This document shows, piece by piece, positions 21,319 to 33,010 of a DNA stretch of 64,000 nucleotides. The notes under the pieces were generated by a model that saw only the letters and a program-made list of their open reading frames with translations, was not told the origin of the DNA and did no database searches. Numbering within the stretch: the stretch's first letter is position 1; the number at the start of each line of letters is the position of its first letter. The DNA is from Haliotis asinina (Eukaryota; Mollusca; Gastropoda; Lepetellida; Haliotidae), in the NCBI RefSeq assembly GCF_037392515.1, contig NC_090295.1, positions 19,050,001 through 19,114,000 of the forward strand, written 5' to 3'. Position numbers and translations under genes: made by a program.

Positions 21319-24300
21319 ATGATCCTGCAAGTAGTACTACTCCTCGCTTGCCTGTCTGGTGCCATTGTCAGCACCGGTGCCTGTTGTCCTCCATCCCGTT
21401 TCAACGCATTCCAGTACGTCACTATTGTCAACTCTACCACAAGAACACGTGTAAGTATAGCTTCTGTTAATCTTCCTTTCCTTACGAAAAAACTCTCTTC
21501 TTTTCGTAAACTGAATCTGCGTGGGGATGAGCGGTCGGATAGTCTAGAGGTTAAACAGTTAGCTCGTCACTCCTAAGGTTCAGGTTCGATCGGCATAATG
21601 GGTACACATGGGTAAAATGGGTGAAGACCACTTTTGGTGTACCCGTCGTGAAATTTTGCTAAAAGTGGCGTAAAACCATATGTAGCACACACTCACTGCA
21701 TGGCGATATAATGTCATCATATTTTGAAATCATCTTTACCATTATGAAGCAGAAAATTTAAATATAGCAGGAAAGAATCTTTTGATTTGTCATGTATGGC
21801 ACGCTCACTGACCGACAGAGTGACTGCATTCTTAACAAACACGAGCGGGATCTGAATGCTTGTTGTCTTGCAGTATATCGCTTGAATTATTGTTATAATC
21901 GTAACTTATAACGTCACGGTATCTTTCGCAAATCGGTCCCAGTACCGACAATTGGCATTATCAACCCACAGGCCCCGGAGGGACCACTGAACAACGTTTG
22001 TATCTTACAGAACACCTTAGTGTTAATTTTGAACTGTTTGAAGCATGGCTATCGGATTGTATATTTGTCTACATGTGTGAATCAAACGATTCGAATCTTG
22101 CATCTAGCTGTTTTCTCCGCAAATATGGTCCTAGCAAAACCATTTCGTTGTAATTGCCCTTCTGAATATTCACAACGACTACATTGTCAAAACTGTATTT
22201 ATTAGGATGAGAGGCAAATCTTTACCTAGCCACTGTTAAATTTTGCAGCCGAAACAAGAGAAATATATATCTCCCCTCCATCGATTTGCATTCGTAAAAT
22301 ATCAATGATTTCCGTCCATCAAGCGTGATTCAGTGTTATTCGAGATAAAGACGTACTTCCACGAATAAGGTTCTACTGGGATTTCGTTGTAATTGCCCTT
22401 CTGAATATTCACAACGACTACATTGTCAAAACTGTATTTATTAGGATGAGAGGGAAATCTTTTCATAGCCACAGTTAAATTTTGCAGACGGAACAAGAGA
22501 AATAAGATAATATCTCCCTTCCATCGATTTGCATTCGCAAAATATCGACCAGAGTTCGTGAGCTCTGCAGCTCTGCCATAATCCCTTAACTGCATTAGAA
22601 GTCAATGAACCACATGGAATCAAAGCAAATGTCAGGACTGGGAAATATACCAGCTAATTAGTTCAGTAACGATGTACCTTGATAACTAGAGATAACCAAC
22701 CCCGCTCTCTTGCAAGATAATGGATTTAGTGAGTTATTATTTAACGTCACATCGACAGAATTTCAGTCATGTCATATCGTGACTAACTGAAGGTCTAAAT
22801 ACATGATATATACATTTAAATGATACAGACGTGTCGACAGCAAAACCACTAGCATATCACTGAAACAAAATATGAAACTAGCATGTAACTCTAAGTTGAA
22901 ATTTTAAACAGAACAACGGACTGTATATAGCCTGAAACTAAAGGTAATAACATTGATAGATTTATTGTTGGGCCTACCACATGCACCACCATGTCTCAAA
23001 GATTCACAATAATTCTTCATACTTAAGGAAATGTCACTGAACCTATTTGAAAGAAGTATGTGTAATATCGTTTGGATTCTCTGATCTCATCGTTTTTCTT
23101 TGACGTTTTAAATCTCAGAAACTGAACCAGAATCAGAGTTGAATTCTTGTAAAATATGTATAAGTACTTTTTGTACCAGCCTTCCATGTGGCAAAGTTAA
23201 GGAAATCCTTCACTAGTTCCATGGACTTCCTGACTGATAAAATGTTGGGGCAAAGCATTTCAGCACGATGTAGATATCCCCAAGGACACTAAATTACATA
23301 TCCATTTACACGAATGAGAATTCGTCCCTATTTTCTCTTCATTTCATTAGTATTTCTTGTATCTTGCCACTGGTTGAAGAGGATTCGCTTACCTTTATTC
23401 GAACACTGACATCATTACTAATTTATAAAGGTTCACACACACACACACACACACAGACACAGACACAAACACACACAGACACACGTACTGCAATATCGCT
23501 GAGTACAACGCCAAACCATACTGAGAGAAATAAACAGGCAATCATTCCTTTAAGAGTTTCCAGTTTTATTGTTAATATCTGGCCTAGAGTTAAAACATAT
23601 AGAAACAGGTGTGACATTTATCTTATTCCAGACTGAGTTAGGCACTACTACAGCATTGTAACGGTTGGGGACAGCAGAAACAGGCTTCACACATTGTACC
23701 CATGCATGGATTGGAAACTGTGTTTTCGGTGTAACAAGCGAACGCTTTAACCAGTATGCTACAATACCGCCCCTGTTCGCTGCTGAGTTCTTGAAATGGC
23801 ATGGTCACCTTTTGATTTGCATGAAATCTTTTGACAAAATTTCTTTATTTATATATTTCTACGATGACATTTCACAACATCTCCTGGACACATGTTTTCA
23901 GGGCTTGTACTACATGGTCTACGACGGTCCCAACGAACGCTACCTCCTCACCGGCGACCGCCTTAAGAATTTATACGGCACAACCAAAGTAATCTACGAC
24001 TACAAGAAGGTGAGGGGACAAACGATGTGCTTTACGACTGGACTTGATTGATTGTTTGTTTGGCGCCGCACTCGACAATATTCCATCTATTTTGATCGGA
24101 AGTGGATCATGAAATCCAGTGATCAACTGCATGAACATTGATCTCCGCAGCTGGCATACCATGGCATGTGTCAACCAAATCTGCGAGACTGCATTCATGA
24201 TAAACTGCAGCATGGTATCCCAGTGGACAAGAACGAAACAGTTTAACTTACTTTTATGTAACTTTCTTTCCATCCTTTGTTTTTAAGGGTTAAGATTATT

Positions 24301-26354
24301 GTCTTAATTATTTTCAATTTCAAGACATATACGTATTTCTGTCATGATAATGATGACTATGGGCCTATGTCAAAAAGACTCTTTGTTTAACATTTCGAAA
24401 CAATATTGTTTGTTTACAGGGAATTGCTTACAATATCGACGTGCAGAAACGCTCTTGTACAACATTCCCCCTTCATGGAAAATTCGAGGATCAGGAGAAC
24501 GTTTGTGTTCCACGTAAGTCGTTTCAAAGTATATATTTCAATGTTCTGTCCATAGATCACAACCTTTGATCAAAATTTAGAGTAGACACCCCATTACATT
24601 TGAAATTCTCAAGAGTACACTAAAACGGTCGTGTAACGTTAGGAATAGATTGTGTGTCATCACACCATCAACCACGTTTTTACCTGGCATAGATGGACTC
24701 TCAGCAGAAAATGGGTACTTGGTGAGATAAGTCATGTGACTATTAATCTTCTTGCACCTCACAGGCAGCTTGGGTTCTCCGGGGTAGTAATGATCAGAAT
24801 GTAAATATATACATGCACTTAACAGATGAAAATGATTTACGACTCCCTTTATATTGCAAGAACATTGCTGATCCATTTGTGACCAATAATTTACATTTCG
24901 AAGTCTTCCTAGAATATTGTGTCAAACACCAAACAAACAAGCAACACACCACCTGTATATGAAATGGCCCCATCCTGTCTTGACTTCAAAATTGCCGCTG
25001 TTCACTACGAGGAAAATGGGTAGCCGGCGGGTGCCGTTGACCATTGTCCTTCTAACGCCGAACGAACAGCTTGGGTTGTTCGGGGTAATAATGACTGTTT
25101 CGACTACACAGTTTGGTCAAGATATTAAGTTACATGTACTTAATATAGCATTATTATCGTTATCTTAAATAATAAGGTTCATTCTCAGGCGACGCTGTGT
25201 ACACCGGCCGCTCAGCCTACGGCTTCGATCAAGGCGCACTGCATTCATGGTCATATGAATATAACAGGACCCACCCCGACGGGAGGCACCAGAATATCGA
25301 GACAACTGTGACAAAGGAAAACTGCATACCAATAGTCACCACAACGATCTCAACAGACGCAGCAGGTTGGTATGGAAGCTTTAGGGTGTGAATGAGTGTG
25401 TTTGCTTAGTTCTACTCCGCCTTCAGCAATATTCCAGCAACATCACTGCGGGTGACACCAGAAATGGGTTTCACACATTGTAGCCATGTTGGGATTCGAA
25501 CCTGGGTTTTCGGCGTGACAAGCTGACGTTTAACCAGTTGACTTACCGATAAATAATAGTTATTATTTAGCGTCACATCGCAACATTTTGAAAAGCAATA
25601 AATTCAGAATGTAAAAACCTGTGGGTTTTTTTAACAGTAAAATATGTAGTTATACATTATTAGAAAGCTGTCAGCGGACAATAGTATGACAAGATCAAAT
25701 GAATTAAAACTAGTGTCACTTGCTTAATCATTTCCAAACAGAGCAATATACAATCGGGCTACAGAGCGCCAGAAACTGAAGGTAGATCGCCATGCTTGAG
25801 GCCATATGGGGTAACATTACTTTTCAACCCGCATGGACCCCAGTCGGATTTACATAAGCATAAGCATAAGTATGAGTGAGTGAGGGGGGAGAGGAGAGTT
25901 TAGTTAGTGGGTGGCCGCAATACTTAGTGAGTGAGTGAGTGAGTGAGTGAGTGAGCTATCATTAGAACAGTGGTCCAGCAAATATGTCCTTACCCATAAA
26001 GGCTTGGATTAAAACTGGTCTTCACTGACCTATGTTTTTCGTAAAAGGCGACTAACGAGACTATGTGGTCAGGATCACTCACTTGCTTGACACATGCCGT
26101 CGTATTCCAAATACGGAGGTGGATGCTCATGATGTTGACCACGGGATTGTCGGGTGAAGTCACGATTATTTACAGACCGCTGCCACATAGTCTGAATAGA
26201 GCCGAGAGCGGCGTTAACCAATAAACAAAAAGTCAAACTAATATATACTTTCTCTCCAGGAGGAAACTCTCTTCACATACTCGGATACAACGACTTCTAT
26301 CCAGGCATCCGAGATATCAGCATGTTGGAAATTCCGTCATACTGCCGTGCCTGA
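21319..26354 (+). CDS. Ependymin-related secreted protein, array copy 2
   Basis: Exons 21319-21450, 23902-24009, 24420-24513, 25189-25365 and 26260-26354 encode 201 residues with the same phases and six mature cysteines as copy 1. Differences from copy 1 include IVSTGA at the signal/mature boundary, TRTR at the end of exon 1, QEN for QES in exon 3, and TGRSAY, LHSW, RHQNIE and KENCIPIV in exon 4. Exon 2 and exon 5 proteins are identical to copy 1. Intron 1 (2451 nt) and intron 4 (894 nt) are the longest of the array, swollen by SINEs and an inserted repeat. The exon 4 motif pattern and a longer intron 3 group this copy with copy 4. The reading frame is open throughout, so it looks functional; expression cannot be judged from sequence. 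Confidence 0.93.
21525..21692 (+). mobile_element. tRNA-derived SINE in intron 1, copy 2
   Basis: Orthologous to 3706-3870, with the same B-box-like GGTTCGATC and tail GTGGCGTAAAACC. Confidence 0.7.
22690..23040. mobile_element. Unclassified repeat inserted in intron 1, copy 2
   Basis: About 350 nt opening ATTATTTAACGTCACATCG, absent from copies 1 and 3. Its opening resembles the repeats after exon 4 at 25545 and 44390 (TATTTAGCGTCACATCGC), so it is probably a dispersed nonautonomous element. Confidence 0.5.
23432..23484. repeat. (CA)n microsatellite in intron 1, copy 2
   Basis: CA run with CAGACA interruptions. Confidence 0.9.
23655..23778 (-). mobile_element. tRNA-derived SINE, intron 1, copy 2
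   Basis: Same element and place as 5155-5275. Confidence 0.7.
24048..24205 (+). mobile_element. SINE fragment in intron 2, copy 2
   Basis: Same as 5545-5705. Confidence 0.65.
25390..25555 (-). mobile_element. tRNA-derived SINE in intron 4, copy 2
   Basis: CTTCAGCAATATTCCAGCAA, ACACCAGAAATGGGTTTCAC, then GGGATTCGAACCTGGG, the complement of a consensus B-box. This is the best preserved tRNA head in the window. Confidence 0.78.
25985..26230 (-). mobile_element. SINE fragment before exon 5, copy 2
   Basis: As 7005-7215 but longer on the left (GGCGACTAACGAGACTATG retained). A short GAGT run lies just to its left at 25926-25957. Confidence 0.65.
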
Positions 26355-27175
26355 TACTGTAAGTATATTGAAAATAAGGATCACTTTTGTCAATCCTCTA
26401 AGTCCAGTGCACCAGATACTAATATATCACTCAAGAATATACATACAAACATTCACTGTATGAAAAACAAAATAACAATGGTTCAACGAACATCATATAT
26501 TCACATTTCTGTAACTAACACAAATGTAATGCCAAATGCTATACCGGATTAGAATCGGTCTTCGGATTAGAATAGGTCTTCAGTAACCCATGATTATAAG
26601 AAGTGTTGATCACTGGATTGTTTGGTCCAGACTCGATTACAGACAGCCACCATGTAGCTGGAATTTTGCAGATACGGCGTAAAGCTTTGCACTCAACCGT
26701 ACTATAAGTATCAAATACTTGCTTTTCTTCTTGCTTAGGCAGAGTCAACATAAACATATTCTTTTTCTTTGTCACCCATTCAATATTAGAAACACTCTTA
26801 CGACGCAAAGACAAACATTTGTAATTTAATTCCATACACTAATATGTTTATTTCAAGACGAGTGGTTGTGTCCGTTATAATAGCACATGGTAGTACATTT
26901 GATTAAGCTCATGAATGTGATACATTTTAACATCTAAAAACGGCTTTCGTACAAAAATACGCCAGTCGTTAATGCGTTCGGTCGTCACGCCAAAGACTCG
27001 GACTGGATTTTCCATTTGGGTACAGTATGTAACTAGAATGTACTTGAGGCTACGTATTTTTTTCTGTTTCAGAGTATTCCGGAAAAGAAAGACCAGGATC
27101 TGTCGTGCACAAATCTCTATGAAAATCTCTATGTTTTTTATACCAATAAAACTATCAGGGATGGCATTATTGTGC
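26355..27175 (+). other. 3'UTR of EPDR copy 2 with a UTR intron and poly(A) signal
   Basis: Donor GTAAGT at 26359, acceptor ending at 27072, terminal exon from 27073 with AATAAA at 27145-27150. The exon has about 12 more nt (TGTCGTGCACAA) than in copy 1, shared with copies 3 and 4 in near-identical form. Confidence 0.65.
26555..26700 (-). mobile_element. SINE fragment in the 3'UTR intron, copy 2
   Basis: As 7550-7700. Confidence 0.55.
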
Positions 27176-27349
27176 AAATCCGTAGATTTAAATGCAAATT
27201 AATTGACCCTGGACCCTGTTATCGTATTTCGCCCTCAATACCCCCCAGCTGATTTTCAGCTGAAATTACTTTCGCCCCTTGCCATCCCTGTAATAAGAAA
27301 AGGTGTATTATTTTGTATTCATGCTTATCGACAATGCTACATGTCGCAG

Positions 27350-27520
27350 ATTCGGAACCATGCAATCAAGTGAACAACAGCATGAGCATCGAAATTAGCA
27401 GGTGGTATACGATGGCATGTGTCAATCAAGTCAGCGAACCTGACCATCTGATCTCGTTTGTCGCCTCATACGAGCACAAGTCACTGTAGATCAGTTTTAA
27501 CGTGGATCTTTACGGGTGCT
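27350..27520 (+). mobile_element. SINE 3' half downstream of copy 2
   Basis: As 8310-8510. Confidence 0.65.
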
Positions 27521-27671
27521 ATGTGCAATCATATGTTTTAACAGTTTCCACATCTACTTAGAAGGCACAAACTCCAAGGAAGTTTACTGTTTAAATCACT
27601 AATTAGGCCTGGCTACTCAAGGAACCATTTAACTAATTTAAAAGTAATACCCTGCACACCTAAATCTTCAA

Positions 27672-27825
27672 GAGTGAGTGAGAAAGTTTAGTTTTACGCC
27701 ACTTTTAGCAATATTTAAGCAATGCCAGGGCGGAGGATACCAGAAATGGGCTTCACAAGTTGTACCCATGTGAGGGATGGAACATTACCATCGATCATTT
27801 ACACACTGAACAACCCCAGCGAACC
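27672..27825 (-). mobile_element. SINE downstream of copy 2
   Basis: As 8651-8805. Confidence 0.68.
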
Positions 27826-27829
27826 TAAA

Positions 27830-29030
27830 TCTTCAAGAACAATCAGCATATGAATAAATTACCTGAGCGTGTAACACAAGTCAAAACATTGAGAATACAA
27901 CAATCTCGTTGCCAGTTGACTAGGTTCCGTCCTATTGCGCAACCAGTAATGCAAAAACCAGTCCTGAACTTTAGACTAATTCAGATAACTGGATTCATAA
28001 ATATTAATCATTATGATCTGATACATGTAAGCACTTGTATATTGCAACACTACATTCCTTCTGATGCTTTCCAACACGTTGTACAGCATGTACTGTCGTA
28101 CAGAGAATTCTTACAAACGGAAACCTGGAAATCTTGGAAATCTCCAAACGAAGCTCTCTCGCTAGAAAAGTTTGGCAGTCTGGTACGGAAATGACATTAT
28201 ATAAATGTCATTGTGCAATATAGAACTACACTGAGTAAGCGTAACACATAACAAACACATAACAGGTGTAACCAGCGAGCCAGATGCATTGTGAATCATT
28301 TTACGTCCTCATCAAACCGTGACAATCTGTGACGTCTTAGTTATGGGCTTTAGTCTGTTTACAATGAAAACGTACCGATGAATTTCACTTGAAGTACAAA
28401 AGTAAAAACTTCGAGTAAAGAGGATCACAGAATTGTATTCATCTTCCGCTAAATGTTGTTTAAGAAACGATCATAGGTTCAAATCGCTATTCTTGGTTTG
28501 TATTACAAGGTCGTAAGCACAGTAACTGGAACGGTTAAAACAGGCACGTGCGGTACATGATGAGTGTTGACCAACGCTACTACCCATTTCATGTATTAGT
28601 GTTTCATTTATTGTGCATACCCCTTGTAGTACAAAGCAGTAACAGCCATTCGAACCTATGAAACTTGTTGATCACAAGCTGAATATAATTCTTACAAATA
28701 TATTTTCAGTTGGCTAGCTAAAATTGTGAGGATTCGCAGTGTTTATTTTCACTTTGATTTCCATTTTTGTTTAACCCAATAATCTCCAACTTAATAAACA
28801 CTGTTTATTTTCAAACAAAGCTTTTCAAAGCTTTGCCGTTAGAATGAACATAATTGAATGTAGTTTTCAAAACGTTTGTCTATTTCTTTTTAGAAATTGC
28901 AAAATATATATTTCGCATCCTATACGGGTGTATGGGGGTTCACAGGGGCTTGTATCGCTCAGAAACGTCGTTCAAAAGGTGTATAGACCCTACCCTAGTG
29001 CTACATAAAAGGAAAGGGATGTAACGAATA
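27830..29030. other. Conserved noncoding 3' flank, unit 2
   Basis: Counterpart of 8820-10010. The TATA-like motif reads TACATAAAAGG at 29002-29012. Confidence 0.6.
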
Positions 29031-29584
29031 AACCTGCCCCTCATCGACCAAAGTTACGTGTCACCGCGTAAAATACTTTTAAGGTGTCGAGGCCAATGGA
29101 TCGAAAGCCTGATGATTTCACTACAAAATAAGCTATAAATGGTCACAATCGGATCATTATTTCAAAAGTTATACGCCACGAATCATCGAAAACATATACC
29201 TCCGCAATTTCACGCCAAAATAATGGATCACCCAATACGGTGAAAACTCACCTTTTCAATTCGTTTGTTAATTCCAGCCACGATGGCAGTACCAAATATA
29301 GAAGCACCATCGCAATTATCTTTCTCTACGATTCAGACAACATGTATCCTCTAAACTCTACAAAGATTACACATTAGTCCTGGTGTTTCATGATCATACG
29401 GTGTTCCTGTTATTTACACTAATGCCAGTTAGAAAGAATAGAGCGTATTTGACCAAACGTGAAGGAGAACAAAAGCATATATATTTATGAGTGAACATCT
29501 GTTTGATTTCGATAGAGTATTCAGTTCTACAGAAAATGTACCATTCGACTAACACTGACAAACACACAGTATCACAGTCTGAAC

Positions 29585-29690
29585 TTGACGTAAGACGACG
29601 AATGACGAACCGGTTCGTCACCATTACTGAAGGAGTTGTTGAGCGTTGACAGGTGGAGGTGGTAGTTTTCTGATGTGTCGGTTCCTTTGG
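29585..29690 (-). mobile_element. Tc1-like remnant, unit 2 (short)
   Basis: Only the segment GAAGGAGTTGTTGAGCGTTG and neighbours is left, then the sequence joins a different part of the unit (GGTTCCTTTGGGGCACTAGG, which also appears at 49178). A deletion of more than 0.5 kb relative to unit 3 is evident. Confidence 0.6.
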
Positions 29691-29899
29691 GGCACTAGGT
29701 TACTCCATAACTTCTGGCTATTCCACCGTCTGAAAAGTATGAATTAGGAAGAAATTATAAAATGTGTGGATTTAGGTCATGTAATCACTGAAAAAGTTTT
29801 CTTCAATTTTCACTTGGTATCTGTAAATAGAAGCCCTGGTGACCGTTAATGGTATGCGCTCTACTGGGGTACGGTTACGAATCTACGGAACAGTATTAG

Positions 29900-29970
29900 G
29901 GCCACCTTAGTATCTCCTATGTAGGACTTACTATCTCCTACGAAGGACTTATTATCACCTACGTAGGACG
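29900..29970. repeat. TCCTACGTAGGA-type repeats, unit 2
   Basis: About three 21-nt subunits (TAGTATCTCCTATGTAGGAC and variants). Confidence 0.75.
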
Positions 29971-30179
29971 CAGTACGTTGACACAATTATTGTCATGCGT
30001 CCAACAAATGATTAAACTCGGTGAAAAATGGCAAATTCTTTTAAACACTTTTCACCAAAACGTAGCAGTTCACATGCACGATATTTGCACATGCTTTGGA
30101 GCAGTTTGATGAATCATCCTCGTGCAATTAATCTGTTCTTAATCTGGTTTGCAGTTGTTTCCCCCAGTTTAGCTTCGTT

Positions 30180-31340
30180 GTAACCAACACTGCATAGTGC
30201 ATTCTCTCCAGCCGCTTATACATAAATGTCGAAATGTACTTGTAAGTATTACTTTCAGGATAACTCCCAAAATGTGCACCCCACTTGTGTGCATTATGTT
30301 AAAGTGAAATTCATCGAAACGTTTTCCCTGCAAACAGACTATACACCTCGCCATTAAAATAGAAACACGGTGTTACTAAAGGTTAAAACGAAAATACATT
30401 TGTAAATACAATTTTCTTATGTAACAAGGAATCGGAATTCGGTGTAACCAGACATGTTTGTGGTGTCTACTTTCACTTTCACACCAGTAACTTCGCATCG
30501 GCCGAAAAGTAGGTTATTCTCTGAGCATAAAGATACTCGGTGTTTCGGTATGAATTTTCTCTTAATTCACTGGGCGGTGTGGTAGACAAGTGGTCGGTTT
30601 GAGAGTGGTAATATATAAATCTCTGTGACAATGAGTTGAGGTTGTCACTAAATACATGTTACACAATGTTTACATTTTTCCATACTCAGTAACCTTTTCT
30701 GTCGCACGTAGAGAAAACCTCAAAGCATGCACCGTTGACGCATGGTGCAGAAGGGCTTACTCAGCCAAGGTGTAATACATTTCCTTATGTTGTACTCTAA
30801 CATGAATCTGCCTCACGTTCCCTGAACCATACAGTCTGCCATGGGCTCCTTTGCAATTTAAATAGGTTTGTTTGGGACCATATATCTTTAAGTTATATAT
30901 TAAACATTTGTCTGTTCAAACCTGCACACAAGTGTGTAAATATACGGGTTCAGTTCACTGGGTTTTACAACACATTTGTTAAATGCCACATCTAATGTCA
31001 TGAACTATAACAGATTTAAAAATTAATACACACTGCAGCTGTGGCTGTAGCTAGGTAGCAGGCTGATCATGGTGGTTGTACGTCTGCCTCCATAGATCTT
31101 TCTAAACTAATATCATGAATGAGGTGTTAAAGTGTCCGGCAACGCATTGATGTATATTATTATTACAACTAAGGTCCTTCCTGCATGCATGCTCTCATGT
31201 TCAATGGAGTTCAGCCAACTCCCCGGGGAGCATACAACATTCACTAGGCACACAGTTTATTGTGGCTAAAGGTGGGTACAAAACATGAAAACAAGACAGA
31301 AATGCTGATTTCGTCTTTCTTATTGGCTTCAAATGACTGG
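30180..31340. other. Distal noncoding block, unit 2
   Basis: Counterpart of 12040-13400; no gene seen. Confidence 0.55.
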
Positions 31341-31401
31341 AACTGTACGTGTTGTCAGTATTACAATGTGTCATCATCGCCCTGTCCTTCACTGTCGGTA
31401 A

Positions 31402-31407
31402 CATCAC

Positions 31408-31451
<44 letters not shown>

Positions 31452-31453
31452 CC
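31402..31453. repeat. (CAT)n microsatellite, unit 2
   Basis: About 17 CAT units, the longest of the set. Confidence 0.92.
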
Positions 31454-32084
31454 AATGAGGTGCTGTAGCCAAGGCTTATGTTTGTAAAATTTGGAAAACA
31501 CATCATCAAACACTTTCCTCGAGATTTGCAATTCATGTGTCTTTGGACCCCACTGCACATGCTACAGATAAGTAATCGAACAAACGTCTCTTTCAACATG
31601 CTCCAGATAGTTTGTTCATGTTTTGTTTTAAGCCTCGTTTCATGTACAGCCACTTTCATTCAATAGGTCTTTATTCCGCTCATAGACACGTGAATACACT
31701 TGTCATATACCTTGCTCTTCCAGATATCATATTTCCTACGTTTGAAGGATGAATTGGTAGGAAATTGGTTTCTCCTAACGGTGTGTAACGAGAGTTAGCT
31801 GCACATGGAGTGGCGCAGTTAAGGGTATATAAGGGTTACTCAATTTGAATTGGTCGTTCTCGCTGGAGTGTATCATGGACACCTTACAATATGAATTTTT
31901 GTTTTCATTTCCTCAATATGTTTGCATTTCATAATGAAACTATGTTCATATGTTGCAGGCGTTGGTTACTCTTGTGATATATGTAAGATGCGCATCTGTT
32001 ATGGCTGCATCCCTCCTGGACAGCCATGGTAATACAAGTCTGTATATTGAAATGAAGCGAATTTGCACATAGTATATTATTGTT

Positions 32085-32400
32085 GAGCTGAGGAGCAGTG
32101 ATAATGCTTTTATTTATGTATTGAAATGAATTAATCACAATATATATGTATATGTGGGAAGCTGAAGAGCCATTATAACGCTTCTATTCACGTTTGGAAT
32201 TGAATGAATAACAATATATTTGTACATATGTTTGGGCTGAAGAGCCGTCATAATACTTCTCATCATGTTTTGAAATGAATAACTAACTATATTTTTGTAT
32301 ATATCTTATGCTAAGAGCCATCATGTTATTCACGCATTAGCATGTGTGATGTTCTAAATATGTTGCTGGCTGAAGAACCTTTATAATACTTGAGATGACA
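32085..32400. repeat. Diverged ~75-bp tandem repeat, unit 2
   Basis: Counterpart of 13700-14015, with GAGCTGAGGAGC, AGCTGAAGAGCC, GGGCTGAAGAGCC and TGGCTGAAGAACC. A further part is at 33035-33130, separated by an insertion. Confidence 0.7.
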
Positions 32401-32429
32401 TATATTCATACAGAGTGATATAGTCATTA

Positions 32430-33010
32430 CTAATTGTTGTGGCAAAAATCACATTGGGCTGAAACACTCTCAGCAAAGTTTATTTCCACTTATCAACCGT
32501 TCAACCGTTGTAAAACAGTGGACGAGAGGTTCAGAAAAACTACAAAAGAGAAACGAATTACCTTTTGAGTAAACAGTACGACTGAACCTAATGAAGTGTA
32601 CAAATATTCAAATCCTTCATTTCAAAATAAGCAAATAAGCAATTACGTCTAATAAGTTTTCTGGTATCTCGTTTGGACATAGAAGCAAGGAGAATTGAAG
32701 AAGCTACTCACATCTGTGTTCTGGCATGACTCGGTGTGTTTCGCTCGCAACATGGAGGCCTTCTGACTGCCTGAGCCCATGTGCTTCTGATCATGTGATC
32801 AGATTGCCAGGATGTAAATTGTTATCAATTTGAAAAAGTTTAGTCAACAACCTGGATTCAAACCTACAACCCTTGTGTTTCTAAATGGTTAATGTCATAA
32901 TTCAGTGAACAATCCTTTACACCACAGGCAGTTGCACAGATGTGTTGACAATTTTAAATATTAAAAGAAACCTTTACTTCTTTACTTAAAATCAAGTTGA
33001 GTGTTCAGTG
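32430..33010 (-). mobile_element. tRNA-derived SINE-like insertion private to unit 2
   Basis: Splits the GGCTGAAGAGC tandem repeat. On the - strand it carries GGTTTGAATCC (complement at 32854-32864), a B-box, preceded by an A-box-like stretch (GTGGTGTAAAGGATTG). Absent from unit 1. Confidence 0.55.

Noticed and set aside
25470-25545. tRNA gene suggested by B-box-like GGGATTCGAACCTGGG complement
   Set aside because: It is the head of a dispersed SINE with the TTTAGTTTTACGCC body attached; no full cloverleaf.
31201-31659. Methionine-, serine- or aspartate-run proteins across the CAT microsatellite
   Set aside because: The runs come from the trinucleotide repeat. Only the aspartate-run frame fits the decayed element on that strand, and it is treated as part of the fossil.
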